From: Fusobacterium_C necrophorum_A
GTDB taxonomy: Bacteria > Fusobacteriota > Fusobacteriia > Fusobacteriales > Fusobacteriaceae
DNA length: 37,937 nt
Direction of reading: 5' to 3'
Assembly (NCBI RefSeq): GCF_004134945.1
Contig: NZ_SBAP01000023.1
Span: 1 to 37,937, forward strand
Below are positions 25,941 through 34,269 of this stretch, piece by piece. The stretch's first letter is position 1. Every line of letters begins with the position of its first letter. Made by a program: the position numbers and the translations under genes. The notes under the pieces were generated by a model that did no database searches, was not told the origin of the DNA, and was given only the letters and a program-made list of their open reading frames with translations.

Positions 25941-26216
25941 TTATCCCAACAAGTTAATAAGAGGATTTGCATACAATAAAATCAAAGCAATTACTAAGGA
26001 ATAAATTCCTGTAGATTCTGCAACAGCTTGCCCTAAAATCATCGTAGAAATGATATTTCCTCTTGCCTCCGGTTGTCTGGCAACTGCTTCCACCGCTTTT
26101 CCGGCTGCATATCCTTCTCCAATTCCCGGTCCTAATCCTGCAATCATTGCCAATCCCACTCCAATTCCTGATCCGGCCAACACAATCGCCTTTGCCATTA
26201 ACATTCCTTCCATCAT
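25941..26216 (-). CDS. atpE: ATP synthase F0 c subunit, Na+-type with two carboxylates
   Basis: 91 residues, two membrane helices forming a hairpin; the c ring rotor. The loop RQPEARG (47-53) is typical. Helix 2 carries the ion-binding AESTGIY (E67, S68, T69, Y72). Helix 1 carries GPGIGEGYAAGK with E34, the position that is Gln in Ilyobacter. The pair corresponds to Glu32/Glu65 of the F. nucleatum c11 ring, known as a two-carboxylate Na+ motif. SD GGAGG lies 9 bases before ATG 26216. Confidence 0.96.
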   Translation of the reverse strand: MMEGMLMAKAIVLAGSGIGVGLAMIAGLGPGIGEGYAAGKAVEAVARQPEARGNIISTMILGQAVAESTGIYSLVIALILLYANPLINLLG

Positions 26217-26243
26217 AATCTATAACCTCCTTCATGAAATCTT

Positions 26244-27050
26244 CTAATCTAAATATTCTGCATCTCCCAGAGATGATTGAATATATACCATTGATAACGT
26301 TACAAAAACAAAACTTTGTACCAAACCGCTAAATAAATCAAAATACAAATGCAGCGGTGCCGGAATCACCCAAGGACAAGCCCGATACAACAATCCCATA
26401 ATAACTGAGCCTGCAAACATATTTCCAAAAAGTCTGACAGAAATATTTAAAGGTTTTGCCAGTTCTCCTACCACATTTAAAGGTGCCATAAACGGTAAAG
26501 GAGAAAAGAATCCTTTTAGATATCCCCATAGTCCGTTTTGTTTGACACTGGCTGTAACAAAAATAACCGTTGTTAACAATGCCAAACCAACGGTTGTGTT
26601 TAAATCCGCAGTTGGAGTTCGAAATGCCGGTTCAATAGAAACACTCCCGGCAGTAAATTTCGCCCATGGAATCGGAAAAAAAGAAATAATGTTCGCCGGA
26701 AAAATGAATAAAAATAAACTTCCTAAAAAAGAAATATATTTCACTTTCCATGCTCCCAACATCTGTTCCATTAAATTATCCAAAAACTCATAGATGCTTT
26801 CCAATAAAATTTGTGGTTTTTCCGGAATAATTTCTAATTTTTTGGTACAAACTTTAAAAAATAAAAAGAGTAAAAAAATTAAAAACCATGTTGTTACCAC
26901 TGTGATAGAAACCGGCCATCCATAATGTCCTTGTCCATATTCCATCACAAAAGGCAAGTGCTGTAAAGAATCAGGAAGCGGAACAAAAAAAACTACTTTT
27001 GGTCCTTCTACCAAAGCCGGTGTTACAAATTGTAATGACTGAAAACCCAA
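26244..27050 (-). CDS. atpB: ATP synthase F0 a subunit
   Basis: 268 residues, about 5-6 membrane segments. The essential stator arginine is in NISVRLFGNMFAG near 205, and the preceding KPLNIS belongs to the family signature. It forms the ion half-channels against the c ring. The start is TTG 27050 after GGAGGAG; no suitable ATG is near. Three bases after the atpI stop. Confidence 0.95.
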   Translation of the reverse strand: MGFQSLQFVTPALVEGPKVVFFVPLPDSLQHLPFVMEYGQGHYGWPVSITVVTTWFLIFLLFLFFKVCTKKLEIIPEKPQILLESIYEFLDNLMEQMLGAWKVKYISFLGSLFLFIFPANIISFFPIPWAKFTAGSVSIEPAFRTPTADLNTTVGLALLTTVIFVTASVKQNGLWGYLKGFFSPLPFMAPLNVVGELAKPLNISVRLFGNMFAGSVIMGLLYRACPWVIPAPLHLYFDLFSGLVQSFVFVTLSMVYIQSSLGDAEYLD

Positions 27051-27053
27051 CTT

Positions 27054-27428
27054 TTACTCCTCCTTTCTACTGTAATTTTTTAATTTTTTGAATACTGGTA
27101 AAAGATAAATATTCAATTTTATATTAAGCAAGCCTACGGCTGCACTTAACATCATCGCTAATCCCCAAAAATGTGCTAAAAAAGCTAAATAGATGCCGCA
27201 AAAAACATAACGCTTTACATAGCGTAAAAAAGTTCTTCTTCGACTGTCATCTTTTTGAAAGACTTGAGTTTTTACATCTTCACATAAGCTATAAAAATTC
27301 AAAATGGCAACCAAGGAACCGGAAAAAGTTCCAAACACTACATAGGGATTCCATATCAAAATCCCATAGACCAAAACCAAAGCAGAAAAAATTCCTGCAT
27401 GTTTAAAAATCGTCTTGATGTCCTCCAC
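27054..27428 (-). CDS. atpI: ATP synthase subunit I (AtpI-like)
   Basis: 124 residues with about four hydrophobic segments: HAGIFSALVLVYGILIWNPY, a second containing GTFSGSLVAILNFY, then a pair after the RRRTFLRYVKRY loop. Size and place directly before atpB fit the AtpI/UncI group, which helps assemble the c ring in Na+-type synthases. Sequence identity in this family is always low, so the call leans on context. Start GTG 27428, overlapping the previous gene by 26 bases. Confidence 0.8.
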   Translation of the reverse strand: MEDIKTIFKHAGIFSALVLVYGILIWNPYVVFGTFSGSLVAILNFYSLCEDVKTQVFQKDDSRRRTFLRYVKRYVFCGIYLAFLAHFWGLAMMLSAAVGLLNIKLNIYLLPVFKKLKNYSRKEE

Positions 27429-27657
27429 GTTTCTCTTCCTTTCCTTTTTTCCGAGTAATCAGTTTGTATACTTGATAGTAAGCACTCATAATTCCTAACA
27501 ATAAAAACAAAAATAAAATCAAAGGATGCCTAAAAATATACTTTGCAAATCCTAGATACAAAAAGAGAGAAACTAGGATATTTCCTATCATAGTGAGTCC
27601 AAGTTGTGTAAATAAAGAAAGGTAATAGAAAAACTCTCGATTCCAAATTTTTGGCAT
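27403..27657 (-). CDS. atpZ: AtpZ-like small membrane protein
   Basis: 84 residues with two transmembrane segments (about 12-37 and 43-63) and a basic C-terminal tail (KKGKEEKRGG). Length, topology and position before atpI match the AtpZ family (putative Mg2+/Ca2+ transporter accessory, PF09527). The ATG overlaps the methyltransferase stop as TAATG. It overlaps atpI by 26 bases in another frame. Confidence 0.75.
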   Translation of the reverse strand: MPKIWNREFFYYLSLFTQLGLTMIGNILVSLFLYLGFAKYIFRHPLILFLFLLLGIMSAYYQVYKLITRKKGKEEKRGGHQDDF

Positions 27658-28373
27658 TACAGTTCTTCCTTTTTCAATAAATACAGATAACGATTTCCCG
27701 CAATTCCCGTATTGGCTACTAATTTTTGTATCTTGAGATTGGAACGTCGAATGGCATGTTCTATCTCTCGTTTGTGATAAATCTTTTTGGTATAGGTTTC
27801 TTCCACTCTACGATATCTTGAACCCACCAAATGTGTAAAATAAGTGGCATCAATATAATCAATCCCGTCTTCCACTTCATGTTCCCAGATCACTGCCAAA
27901 TCATCCCGAACATCTACAAAAACGCCATTGGGAAACATTTCATCCATAAATGCCCTGTCCACCATATCAAAGATGTAAATCCCCCCGGGATTTAAATTGG
28001 CGAAAATGCTTCGAAAATGCCGTTTTAAATCAATCATATCAATAATATGATTTACCGTATCGAAAATCGAAAGAATAATATCATAGCGTTCTCCCGTATC
28101 AAAGTCCACCATATCTCCTAAGAATAACGGAACTCTCTGAGCTCCCAATTTTTCTCGAGCCACTTTTAACATATGCTCTGAAATATCAAGTCCGTGACAA
28201 TGGTACTCCTTTTGAAATCTTTTTAACAATTCTCCTGTTCCACAACCGAGTTCCAACAATTTTTTTCCCTTCGGTTGCCCCAGAACAATCAATTTCTCAA
28301 TTTCCTCTTTCCACTTCGTGTAATCTGCATGCTGCATAAAATTGTCATAAATCTTTGAAAAATGCTTATACAT
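27657..28373 (-). CDS. Class I SAM-dependent methyltransferase
   Basis: 238 residues, cytosolic. SAM-binding motif I is LLELGCGTGEL (39-49); the acidic end of strand 2 is in HGLDISEHML near 60. Motif II follows as YDIILSIFDTVNH and motif IV-like as NPGGIYIFDMV. It is in line with glmM and atpZ, with TAATG coupling to atpZ. The substrate cannot be told; the C-terminal half (ATYFTHLVGSRYRR) suggests a small-molecule methylase of the ubiE-like type. Confidence 0.85.
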   Translation of the reverse strand: MYKHFSKIYDNFMQHADYTKWKEEIEKLIVLGQPKGKKLLELGCGTGELLKRFQKEYHCHGLDISEHMLKVAREKLGAQRVPLFLGDMVDFDTGERYDIILSIFDTVNHIIDMIDLKRHFRSIFANLNPGGIYIFDMVDRAFMDEMFPNGVFVDVRDDLAVIWEHEVEDGIDYIDATYFTHLVGSRYRRVEETYTKKIYHKREIEHAIRRSNLKIQKLVANTGIAGNRYLYLLKKEEL

Positions 28374-28401
28374 AAAATAGCCTCCCTTGCATTATGCCAA
28401 G

Positions 28402-29760
28402 TTATGCCAATTCCGTCCTCACCACTTCTGCGATTTTTTTGGCAACTTCTTGAACTTGTGTTTCTTCTCTTCCTTCTACCATAACACGAATTAAGGCTTC
28501 CGTTCCTGAAGTCCTTACCAAAACTCTTCCATTTTCTCCCATTTCTTCTTCCATTTTTGCAATAAAAGAAGTTAACACGGGATATTCCTTCCATGAATTC
28601 TTCTTGGTATTGTCTACGCTCACATTGATTAGTACTTGGGGCCAATCTTTGATGGGAGCAATCATTTCGTGCAAGTCTTTCTTAGCATCTCGAATCGCCT
28701 CCACTAATTTTAGAGAAGTCAAAACCCCGTCTCCCGTCGTTGCATAGTCACTTAAAATAATATGCCCTGACTGTTCTCCTCCGATATTAATGCCATTTGC
28801 CAACATTTTTTCCAAGACATATCGATCTCCCACGGAAGCTCTTACCAAAGAAATCCCTTGCAATTTCAAATAACTTTCCAAGCCCATATTACTCATGACG
28901 GTAGTTACCACTCCATTTTGATACAATTCTCCTCTCTGCTTCATCAAAACGGATAAAATTGCAATGATCTTATCTCCGTCTACAATATTCCCATGTTTAT
29001 CGACGGAAATCAAACGGTCTGCATCTCCGTCATAAGCAAGACCTAAATCCGCTTCGTATCCAACCACAACTTTGGATAGAATTTCCGGATGGGTGGAACC
29101 GCATTTTACATTGATATTACGTCCATTTGGAGTGTCATTGATCACAATCACTTCTGCTCCCAATTCCAAAAAGACATCTTTTGCCACCCGATAAGCGGAG
29201 CCGTTGGCAGCATCAATAATTAATTTCATTCCTTGAAAATCCCCTTTAACGGAAGACAATAAATAGTTTCGATACAGATAATATTCATCTTCTGCATATT
29301 TGAATTTTCCAACTTCATCTCCGGCTAATCGTTCTGTCAAAATTTCTTCCTGGTGATCCATAAAATATTCGATTTCTTCCTCCACTTCATCCGGCAATTT
29401 ATATCCGGTGGAGCCGAATACTTTCAAACCATTGTCCTTTGCCGGATTATGTGAAGCGGAAATCATCACTCCCGCATCCGCTTTCTTTATTCTTGTAATA
29501 TAAGCAACTGCCGGCGTCGGTAATACTCCTACAAAGTCCACTTGCACCCCTATAGAAGTCAATCCCGCCGTGAGAGCGGAACGCAACATATATCCGGAAA
29601 TTCGAGTATCACTTCCCAAAATCACTCGAATTTTCTTTTTATCTTTGGATTTTTTCTTTAAATAATATCCTAAAGCATAACCAAGACGTAAGGCAATATC
29701 TACGGTTAACTCTCGATTTGCTTCTCCTCGTATTCCGTCTGTACCAAAATATTTTCTCAT
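28402..29760 (-). CDS. glmM: Phosphoglucosamine mutase
   Basis: 452 residues, the family length. It interconverts glucosamine-6-P and glucosamine-1-P for UDP-GlcNAc synthesis. N-terminal FGTDGIRGEAN; the phosphorylated serine S103 in MISASHNPAKDNG; the Mg2+ loop YDGDADR near 245; the sugar-binding GGEQSGH near 325; and the phosphate-binding RTSGTEALIRVM near 420. The start is ATG 29760 after AAAGGAG; the longer frame upstream lies inside the preceding gene. It overlaps that gene's stop by four bases (ATGA). Confidence 0.96.
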   Translation of the reverse strand: MRKYFGTDGIRGEANRELTVDIALRLGYALGYYLKKKSKDKKKIRVILGSDTRISGYMLRSALTAGLTSIGVQVDFVGVLPTPAVAYITRIKKADAGVMISASHNPAKDNGLKVFGSTGYKLPDEVEEEIEYFMDHQEEILTERLAGDEVGKFKYAEDEYYLYRNYLLSSVKGDFQGMKLIIDAANGSAYRVAKDVFLELGAEVIVINDTPNGRNINVKCGSTHPEILSKVVVGYEADLGLAYDGDADRLISVDKHGNIVDGDKIIAILSVLMKQRGELYQNGVVTTVMSNMGLESYLKLQGISLVRASVGDRYVLEKMLANGINIGGEQSGHIILSDYATTGDGVLTSLKLVEAIRDAKKDLHEMIAPIKDWPQVLINVSVDNTKKNSWKEYPVLTSFIAKMEEEMGENGRVLVRTSGTEALIRVMVEGREETQVQEVAKKIAEVVRTELA

Positions 29761-30299
29761 AAGCTTTGTTTTCTCCTTTTTTCTTTTGAACTTGGAATTC
29801 GTAATCGCAACTTCGTGACAAAAACTCCTGTAATCAATCCGGACAAGACTCCCAACAATAAAAAGCCGAAAATAAAAATCATAATAGACTTGGACTGTAA
29901 AGCAATATTCCGAAACAGTAAAAAATATACAACCAGCAATTGTATCATATTGTGAAAGGTTGCAGATACACAACTAATCGAAATAACAGATAGATATTTT
30001 CTAGCACGATAGAGTATTGTCGTCAGACATAAACTGAAAAAGCCGGAACATAAACTGACTAAAAAGCCGGGACTGAACATAGTTCCCAACATCAAGGCTT
30101 GAATAAAAATCCGAAGCAATAATACCTCAAATGCCATTTTGTTATCCCATTTTTCTAAAATCACTAAAATAATAATATTGGAGAAGCCGAATTTCATCCA
30201 TGGAAAAGGCTTTGGAATCAGACTCTCCAAGAGAGAAAGGTACAGAGCCAGCAAAACGAAAGCGGCAATGTAAAATTCTCTTTTTCTCCTTCCTTCCAT
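29757..30299 (-). CDS. Gx transporter family protein (heptaprenyl diphosphate synthase component I-like)
   Basis: 180 residues with 5-6 membrane segments. The start YIAAFVLLALYLSLLESLIPKPFPWMK and the following GFSNIIILV match the PF07456 family; these are ECF-type S-component-like proteins often beside quinone genes and sometimes named hepT-like. Function is not established. It begins two bases after the purB stop and overlaps glmM by four bases. Confidence 0.75.
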   Translation of the reverse strand: MEGRRKREFYIAAFVLLALYLSLLESLIPKPFPWMKFGFSNIIILVILEKWDNKMAFEVLLLRIFIQALMLGTMFSPGFLVSLCSGFFSLCLTTILYRARKYLSVISISCVSATFHNMIQLLVVYFLLFRNIALQSKSIMIFIFGFLLLGVLSGLITGVFVTKLRLRIPSSKEKRRKQSL

Positions 30300-30301
30300 A
30301 G

Positions 30302-31735
30302 CTATACCCTTAATTCAGCATTCATTCCCAATTGATCTTGATTCTTTTCCAGAATTGGTTGAATTTCCCTTTCTAAAAAATCCAAGACCTGTTCTGCCGC
30401 AAAACCGGTAAAACTCTTTGGATCTAAAATTTCCAACAATCGTTCTTTATCCAATTGAAAATAATCGTCTGCTAAAATTCTATCTATTAAATCATTCTCT
30501 TTTCCTTCCACCTTCACTTGCTTTCCCGCTTCCATAGAATGTTGACGAATTCTTTCATGCAGTTCTTGCCTGTCTCCGCCTTTTTTCACACATTCCATAA
30601 TGATATATTCCGTTGCCATAAAAGGTAATTCCGACATAATTCTTTTTTCAATCATTTTCGGATAAACCACCAAACCGTCCATAATGTTCTTCCAAATAAT
30701 TAAAATCGCATCGACTGCCAAAAACGCTTGCGGCAAAGCTAATCTCTTATTGGCGGAATCATCCAAAGTTCTTTCAAACCATTGGGTTGCCGCTGTCATT
30801 GCGGTACTTTGTTGCAAGGCAATGACAAATTTTGCCAAAGAAGAAATTCTTTCGCTTCTCATCGGATTTCTTTTATATGCCATAGCGGAAGAACCGATTT
30901 GATTCTTTTCAAAAGGTTCTTCTATTTCTTTTAAATGTTGCAGTAGCCGCAAATCATTGGTAAACTTATGAGCACTTTGAGCAATATTTCCCAGCAAATT
31001 CATAATCTCGGAATCTATTTTTCTATCATAGGTTTGTCCCGTCACAAGAAATCTCTTATCAAAGCCCATTTTTTCAGTGACCTTTTCATCCAACTCTCTT
31101 ACTTTTTGGAAATCTCCCTCAAACAAATCCTTAAAACTTGCCTGTGTTCCGGTTGTTCCTTTCACGCCTCGAAAACGAAGGGTGGAATTTCTAAATTCCA
31201 ATTCTTCAAAGTCCAACAGCAAACTTTGTAACCAAAGGCAAGCCCGTTTTCCTACAGTTGTAAGCTGTGCTGCTTGAAAGTGGGTGAATCCCAAAGTAGG
31301 CAGCTCTCTGTTTTCTTTCGCAAATTGAGATAATTCCGCCATCACATTTATCATTTTTTGTTTGATGAGAGTCAAAGCTTCTCGAATTTGGATTAAATCG
31401 GTATTATCTCCCACAAAGGCACTGGTAGCTCCCAAATGAATGATGGGCATTGCTAAAGGTGCCTGTGTTCCAAATGTATGAACATGAGCCATGACATCAT
31501 GACGAAACTCTTTTTCTTTTTGACTTGCCAAGCTGTAATCAATATGATAAATATTTTCTCGCATTTGTTGAATTTGTTCTTCTTGAATCTCCAAGCCCAA
31601 TTCTTTTTCCGCTTCCGCCAAAGCAACCCAAAGTTTTCTCCAAGTAGAAAACTTAAAATCCGGAGAAAAAATCTCCAACATTTCCTGAGAACTGTATCTT
31701 TCCGCTAAAGGATTCCTATAAATTTTTGTTTCCAT
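30302..31735 (-). CDS. purB: Adenylosuccinate lyase
   Basis: 477 residues, cytosolic. It catalyses two fumarate-releasing steps of purine synthesis. The fumarase-superfamily signature is SSAMAYKRNPMRSERI near 290. The general acid-base histidines lie in HDVMAHVHTFG near 83 and LPTLGFTHFQAAQLTT near 150. The start is ATG 31735, after AGGAGA; an upstream in-frame extension lacks a ribosome site. It is 13 bases downstream of rimI. Confidence 0.95.
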   Translation of the reverse strand: METKIYRNPLAERYSSQEMLEIFSPDFKFSTWRKLWVALAEAEKELGLEIQEEQIQQMRENIYHIDYSLASQKEKEFRHDVMAHVHTFGTQAPLAMPIIHLGATSAFVGDNTDLIQIREALTLIKQKMINVMAELSQFAKENRELPTLGFTHFQAAQLTTVGKRACLWLQSLLLDFEELEFRNSTLRFRGVKGTTGTQASFKDLFEGDFQKVRELDEKVTEKMGFDKRFLVTGQTYDRKIDSEIMNLLGNIAQSAHKFTNDLRLLQHLKEIEEPFEKNQIGSSAMAYKRNPMRSERISSLAKFVIALQQSTAMTAATQWFERTLDDSANKRLALPQAFLAVDAILIIWKNIMDGLVVYPKMIEKRIMSELPFMATEYIIMECVKKGGDRQELHERIRQHSMEAGKQVKVEGKENDLIDRILADDYFQLDKERLLEILDPKSFTGFAAEQVLDFLEREIQPILEKNQDQLGMNAELRV

Positions 31736-31748
31736 TCCCGTCTTCTCC

Positions 31749-32159
31749 TCATTTCTTTTCCAAAATAATTGCATTTTCGCCATTATCACGATAATATTGT
31801 TTTCTCACATAGATTTCTTGAAATCCGTGTCGTTTATAAAATTCTTGTGCTTCCAAATTACTTTCTCGTACTTCTAATAAAATCGGTCTTCTTGTTTCCA
31901 TTTCCAACAACTTTGTTGCCAAACCCTGTCTTCTATGTTCTTTCTTGACAGCGATTTTCATAATCTCCTGACAATCTATGGAATTCAAAAAAATAACATA
32001 GCCAAGCAATATATTCTCTTCTTCTACTCCATAAATCAAGTAAGCTTCCTCCAATAACATCTGTAAAAGTTGAGTTTTAGAGTAATAACTTGTGGGAAAA
32101 ATTTTTTGTTCCAACTCATACAAAGCATCTATATGCGCTTGTTCTAATTTTCGTAACAT
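31749..32159 (-). CDS. rimI: Ribosomal-protein alanine acetyltransferase-type GNAT
   Basis: 136 residues of GNAT fold. The acetyl-CoA site is KKEHRRQGLATKLLE near 75-90, followed by ILLEVRESNLEAQEFYKRHGF, which is the RimI-type signature including the Tyr and the conserved Asn/Ala region. It probably acetylates the N-terminus of S18 or a related protein. The ATG directly follows the lepB stop codon. Confidence 0.85.
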   Translation of the reverse strand: MLRKLEQAHIDALYELEQKIFPTSYYSKTQLLQMLLEEAYLIYGVEEENILLGYVIFLNSIDCQEIMKIAVKKEHRRQGLATKLLEMETRRPILLEVRESNLEAQEFYKRHGFQEIYVRKQYYRDNGENAIILEKK

Positions 32160-33107
32160 CTATTTCACAAATCCCACTCGGTTCAAAGGCCAAAAACGGA
32201 ACAATACCTTTCCTGTAATTCTTTCTCGTTTTACAAAACCCCAAATTCTGGAATCTGCACTGTGATCCGTATTATCTCCCAAGACAAAGTAACAGTCCTG
32301 TTCTAAATCCTGTTCCACCACTTCTCCCGCCATTAAGCGATTTAAGCTGCTGCTATCATGTAAAAAATCGAGAATAGGTCCTGTCGCTTCTCCGTTGACA
32401 TAGAATTGTAAATTTGGAAGAAACATAAATGCCAAAGCGGCATTTTCCATAATTCCTTTTTGAATTTCATGAGGATTCAATCCGTTCTCTAAGAAAAGTT
32501 GCTTATAATTTGTGCTCGGAATTATTGTAATATGATCCCCTTTTTTAGGAACCTTCCATTCTTCCCCTTCCATTAAACTTCTTGGAATATCCGTAGTACT
32601 CGGTAAAATACTGTAACTTCTCTTTTCATTTTTTTGATTGTCGGTATAAACCGCATTCCCTTCAATTTTTATACTTTCTCCCGGAAGAGCGACAACACGT
32701 TTGGTATAATTTTTACTATCTTCAATGGGCTCTTTGAATACAATAACATCTTCCTTTTTGGGAGCTGTAAATCGATATACCACCATATTCGCAAGAACTC
32801 TATCTCCAATCTCTATCGTCGGTACCATCGACGGTGTTGGAATTTTGAAATTTCCAACATAAAAATGTTGTAACAAAAGCACCAAAATCAAAGCTGTCAC
32901 TAAGGCTTCCGTCACATCGATAACACGTTGAATTCCTTTCTTCATTCCCTCTTTTTGTACATGACATATTTCAATGACCCAATTTCCAAATTGAGTTCGA
33001 TATTTTTCTATGATTCCTGCCAATTTTTTCTGTTTCCACCAGATATACAGAAAAAAAGAAGTTACAAGGACATACACAATTACATTCCATAGAATATGAT
33101 TTCTCAT
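32160..33107 (-). CDS. lepB: Type I signal peptidase
   Basis: 315 residues. Two N-terminal membrane segments (about 6-24 and 65-85), then the periplasmic catalytic domain. Nucleophile S93 in IPTPSMVPTIEIGD, general base K136 in NYTKRVVALPGE, and the conserved GDNTDHSADSRIWGFV near 283 (the usual GDNR has Thr here). A stretch of about 70 residues between the boxes makes it longer than Firmicute enzymes, as in Gram-negative LepB. It cleaves signal peptides such as those of the exported proteins in this window. Confidence 0.95.
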   Translation of the reverse strand: MRNHILWNVIVYVLVTSFFLYIWWKQKKLAGIIEKYRTQFGNWVIEICHVQKEGMKKGIQRVIDVTEALVTALILVLLLQHFYVGNFKIPTPSMVPTIEIGDRVLANMVVYRFTAPKKEDVIVFKEPIEDSKNYTKRVVALPGESIKIEGNAVYTDNQKNEKRSYSILPSTTDIPRSLMEGEEWKVPKKGDHITIIPSTNYKQLFLENGLNPHEIQKGIMENAALAFMFLPNLQFYVNGEATGPILDFLHDSSSLNRLMAGEVVEQDLEQDCYFVLGDNTDHSADSRIWGFVKRERITGKVLFRFWPLNRVGFVK

Positions 33108-33144
33108 TTTTTATTTCACTCCATTCTTTTTCTTAATCTTTTAT

Positions 33145-33150
33145 ATTTTA
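33145..33150 (-). promoter_or_regulatory. Possible lepB promoter -10
   Basis: Minus-strand TGTGGTAAAAT has a fair -10 (TAAAAT); the -35 region is only a T-run. It stands after the rplS terminator and about 40 bases before lepB, so the long lepB-to-atpC run would start here. Weak by sequence alone. Confidence 0.35.
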
Positions 33151-33184
33151 CCACATTTTAAGCTAAGAAAAAAGTGTTTTCGAG

Positions 33185-33216
33185 AATAAAAAAAGAGCCT
33201 TGTAAAAAGACTCTTT
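33185..33216 (-). terminator. Intrinsic terminator of rplS
   Basis: On the minus strand AAAGAGTC (33216-33209) pairs with GGCTCTTT (33199-33192) with one G-U pair, followed by a T-run down to about 33188. It lies 14 bases after the rplS stop. Confidence 0.88.
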
Positions 33217-33230
33217 CCTTTCAAAAAAAA

Positions 33231-33581
33231 TTATTTAATAATTTCTTTAATTCTTGCTTTTTTAGCAGACAATCCTCGAAGATAGTAAAGTTTGGATCTT
33301 CGAACTCTTCCGACTTTAAGAACTTCAATTCTATCAATCATTGGAGAGTTTATCGGAATAATTCTTTCCACTCCGATTCCGGAACTTACCTTTCTTACTG
33401 TGAAAGTTTTCGCAATTCCTCCACCGTTCACTCGGATAACAACCCCTTCAAACAATTGAACTCTTTCTTTGTTCCCTTCTTTTACTTTGTAGTAAACTCC
33501 GATAGTATCCCCTGCCTTAAAGTGAGGGATGTCCGTTCTCAAATAGTCCTTTTCCACTAATTGAATCAATTTTTCTTTCAT
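33231..33581 (-). CDS. rplS: Ribosomal protein L19
   Basis: 116 residues, the normal size. Conserved core FKAGDTIGVYYKVKEGNKER followed by FEGVVIR near 38, the Ser-Gly-Ile-Gly-Val stretch (SSGIGVERIIPINSP) and the C-terminal VRRSKLYYLRG. The start is ATG 33581, 6 bases after GAGGAGG; the longer open frame to 33665 is leader. Own promoter and terminator, monocistronic. Confidence 0.97.
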   Translation of the reverse strand: MKEKLIQLVEKDYLRTDIPHFKAGDTIGVYYKVKEGNKERVQLFEGVVIRVNGGGIAKTFTVRKVSSGIGVERIIPINSPMIDRIEVLKVGRVRRSKLYYLRGLSAKKARIKEIIK

Positions 33582-33595
33582 TTCTTCCTCCTCAT

Positions 33596-33639
33596 TGATA
33601 TTCATTTCCTCTATTCTCTTAGAAAAAAGCGGAATATCA
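33596..33639 (-). promoter_or_regulatory. rplS leader inverted repeat
   Basis: TGATATTC (33596-33603) and GAATATCA (33632-33639) are perfect 8-base arms around 28 bases, inside the leader and ending about 3-8 bases before the GAGGAGG site of rplS. L19 leaders that autoregulate are known in Firmicutes; whether this is one is inference. Confidence 0.45.
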
Positions 33640-33655
33640 GTTTTTATACCTTGTA

Positions 33656-33684
33656 ATTCTACCATATTTCTAAAATACTGTCAA
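33656..33684 (-). promoter_or_regulatory. rplS promoter
   Basis: Minus-strand TTGACA (33684-33679), a 17-base spacer, then TAGAAT (33661-33656) with an extended TGG before it. This is a near-consensus sigma-70 promoter; a leader of roughly 65 bases follows. Confidence 0.85.
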
Positions 33685-33714
33685 TGAAAATATACTTTCT
33701 TTTTCCTGAAAAAT

Positions 33715-33724
33715 TTGATATAAT
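33715..33724 (+). promoter_or_regulatory. Promoter of the small exported-protein gene
   Basis: Extended -10: TTTGATATAAT, with TG one base before TATAAT (33719-33724). The -35 is poor. It is 31 bases before the start codon and divergent from the rplS promoter. Confidence 0.6.
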
Positions 33725-33754
33725 GAAACAAAATATTAGAAACGAGGGACATTG

Positions 33755-34213
33755 ATGATGAAAAAAATGAAATCTCTTTTTTTCCTTTTTTTGATTCTTT
33801 CTTGGAAAGCAGCTGCATTTTCTTCCGAAACAGAAGTCAAAAAATATTATGACATTCCTAAAATTCAGAAAAACTTCCCAACCAGTCATGTTCGAAGGCA
33901 AAATGCTCCCTATGATGCCGTTACCATTGAAAATACTTTTCAGGGATATACCATTATATTGGCTCATTTTAATACTCCCATGCAGGCAAAATCCTTTTTT
34001 TATCAGACAATGCAGGATGCTGCCAAACAAAATCTGACCATGTTTTTCTCGGAAAAGGGCTATACAACCCTTTTGGATTTTCATCATGGAATTGTCTACG
34101 GCATTTTGGCAGAGGAAGAAAATTGTATTTCCGTTCGTTTCACGAGTATAGAGGCTATCAGTGAAATTTTGCCGATTGTGGATAAAAATCTCGATACTTG
34201 GAAAACTATTTAA
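33755..34213 (+). CDS. Small exported protein of unknown function
   Basis: 152 residues: a signal peptide (MMKKMKSLFFLFLILSWKAAAFS, cleavage near AFS) and a mature part of about 130 residues with no Cys or metal motif after the signal. Stretches such as YTIILAHFNTPMQAKSFFYQ and GYTTLLDFHHGIVYGIL look like a small alpha/beta fold. No family recognised. SD GAGGG stands 6 bases before ATG 33755; ATG 33758 is also possible. It has its own extended -10 promoter and is read toward the metNIQ promoter. Confidence 0.65.
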   Translation: MMKKMKSLFFLFLILSWKAAAFSSETEVKKYYDIPKIQKNFPTSHVRRQNAPYDAVTIENTFQGYTIILAHFNTPMQAKSFFYQTMQDAAKQNLTMFFSEKGYTTLLDFHHGIVYGILAEEENCISVRFTSIEAISEILPIVDKNLDTWKTI

Positions 34214-34221
34214 AATTTTTA

Positions 34222-34250
34222 TTGACAAAAAAAAAGAAATCAAGTATACT
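34222..34250 (+). promoter_or_regulatory. metNIQ promoter
   Basis: TTGACA (34222-34227), spacer of 17 bases, TATACT (34245-34250). Transcription would start near 34257, just before the SAM riboswitch. Confidence 0.9.
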
Positions 34251-34269
34251 ATCAAAAATTAAAATCAAA

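Noticed and set aside
28384..28411. Short tandem repeat ATGCCAAGTTATGCCAA at the glmM stop
   Set aside because: Only two copies of about 10 bases; most likely a small duplication without function.
33659..34255. 198-codon minus-strand frame opposite the small exported protein gene
   Set aside because: It would read through the rplS promoter region and the metNIQ promoter; the plus-strand frame has a signal peptide, a ribosome site and a promoter.
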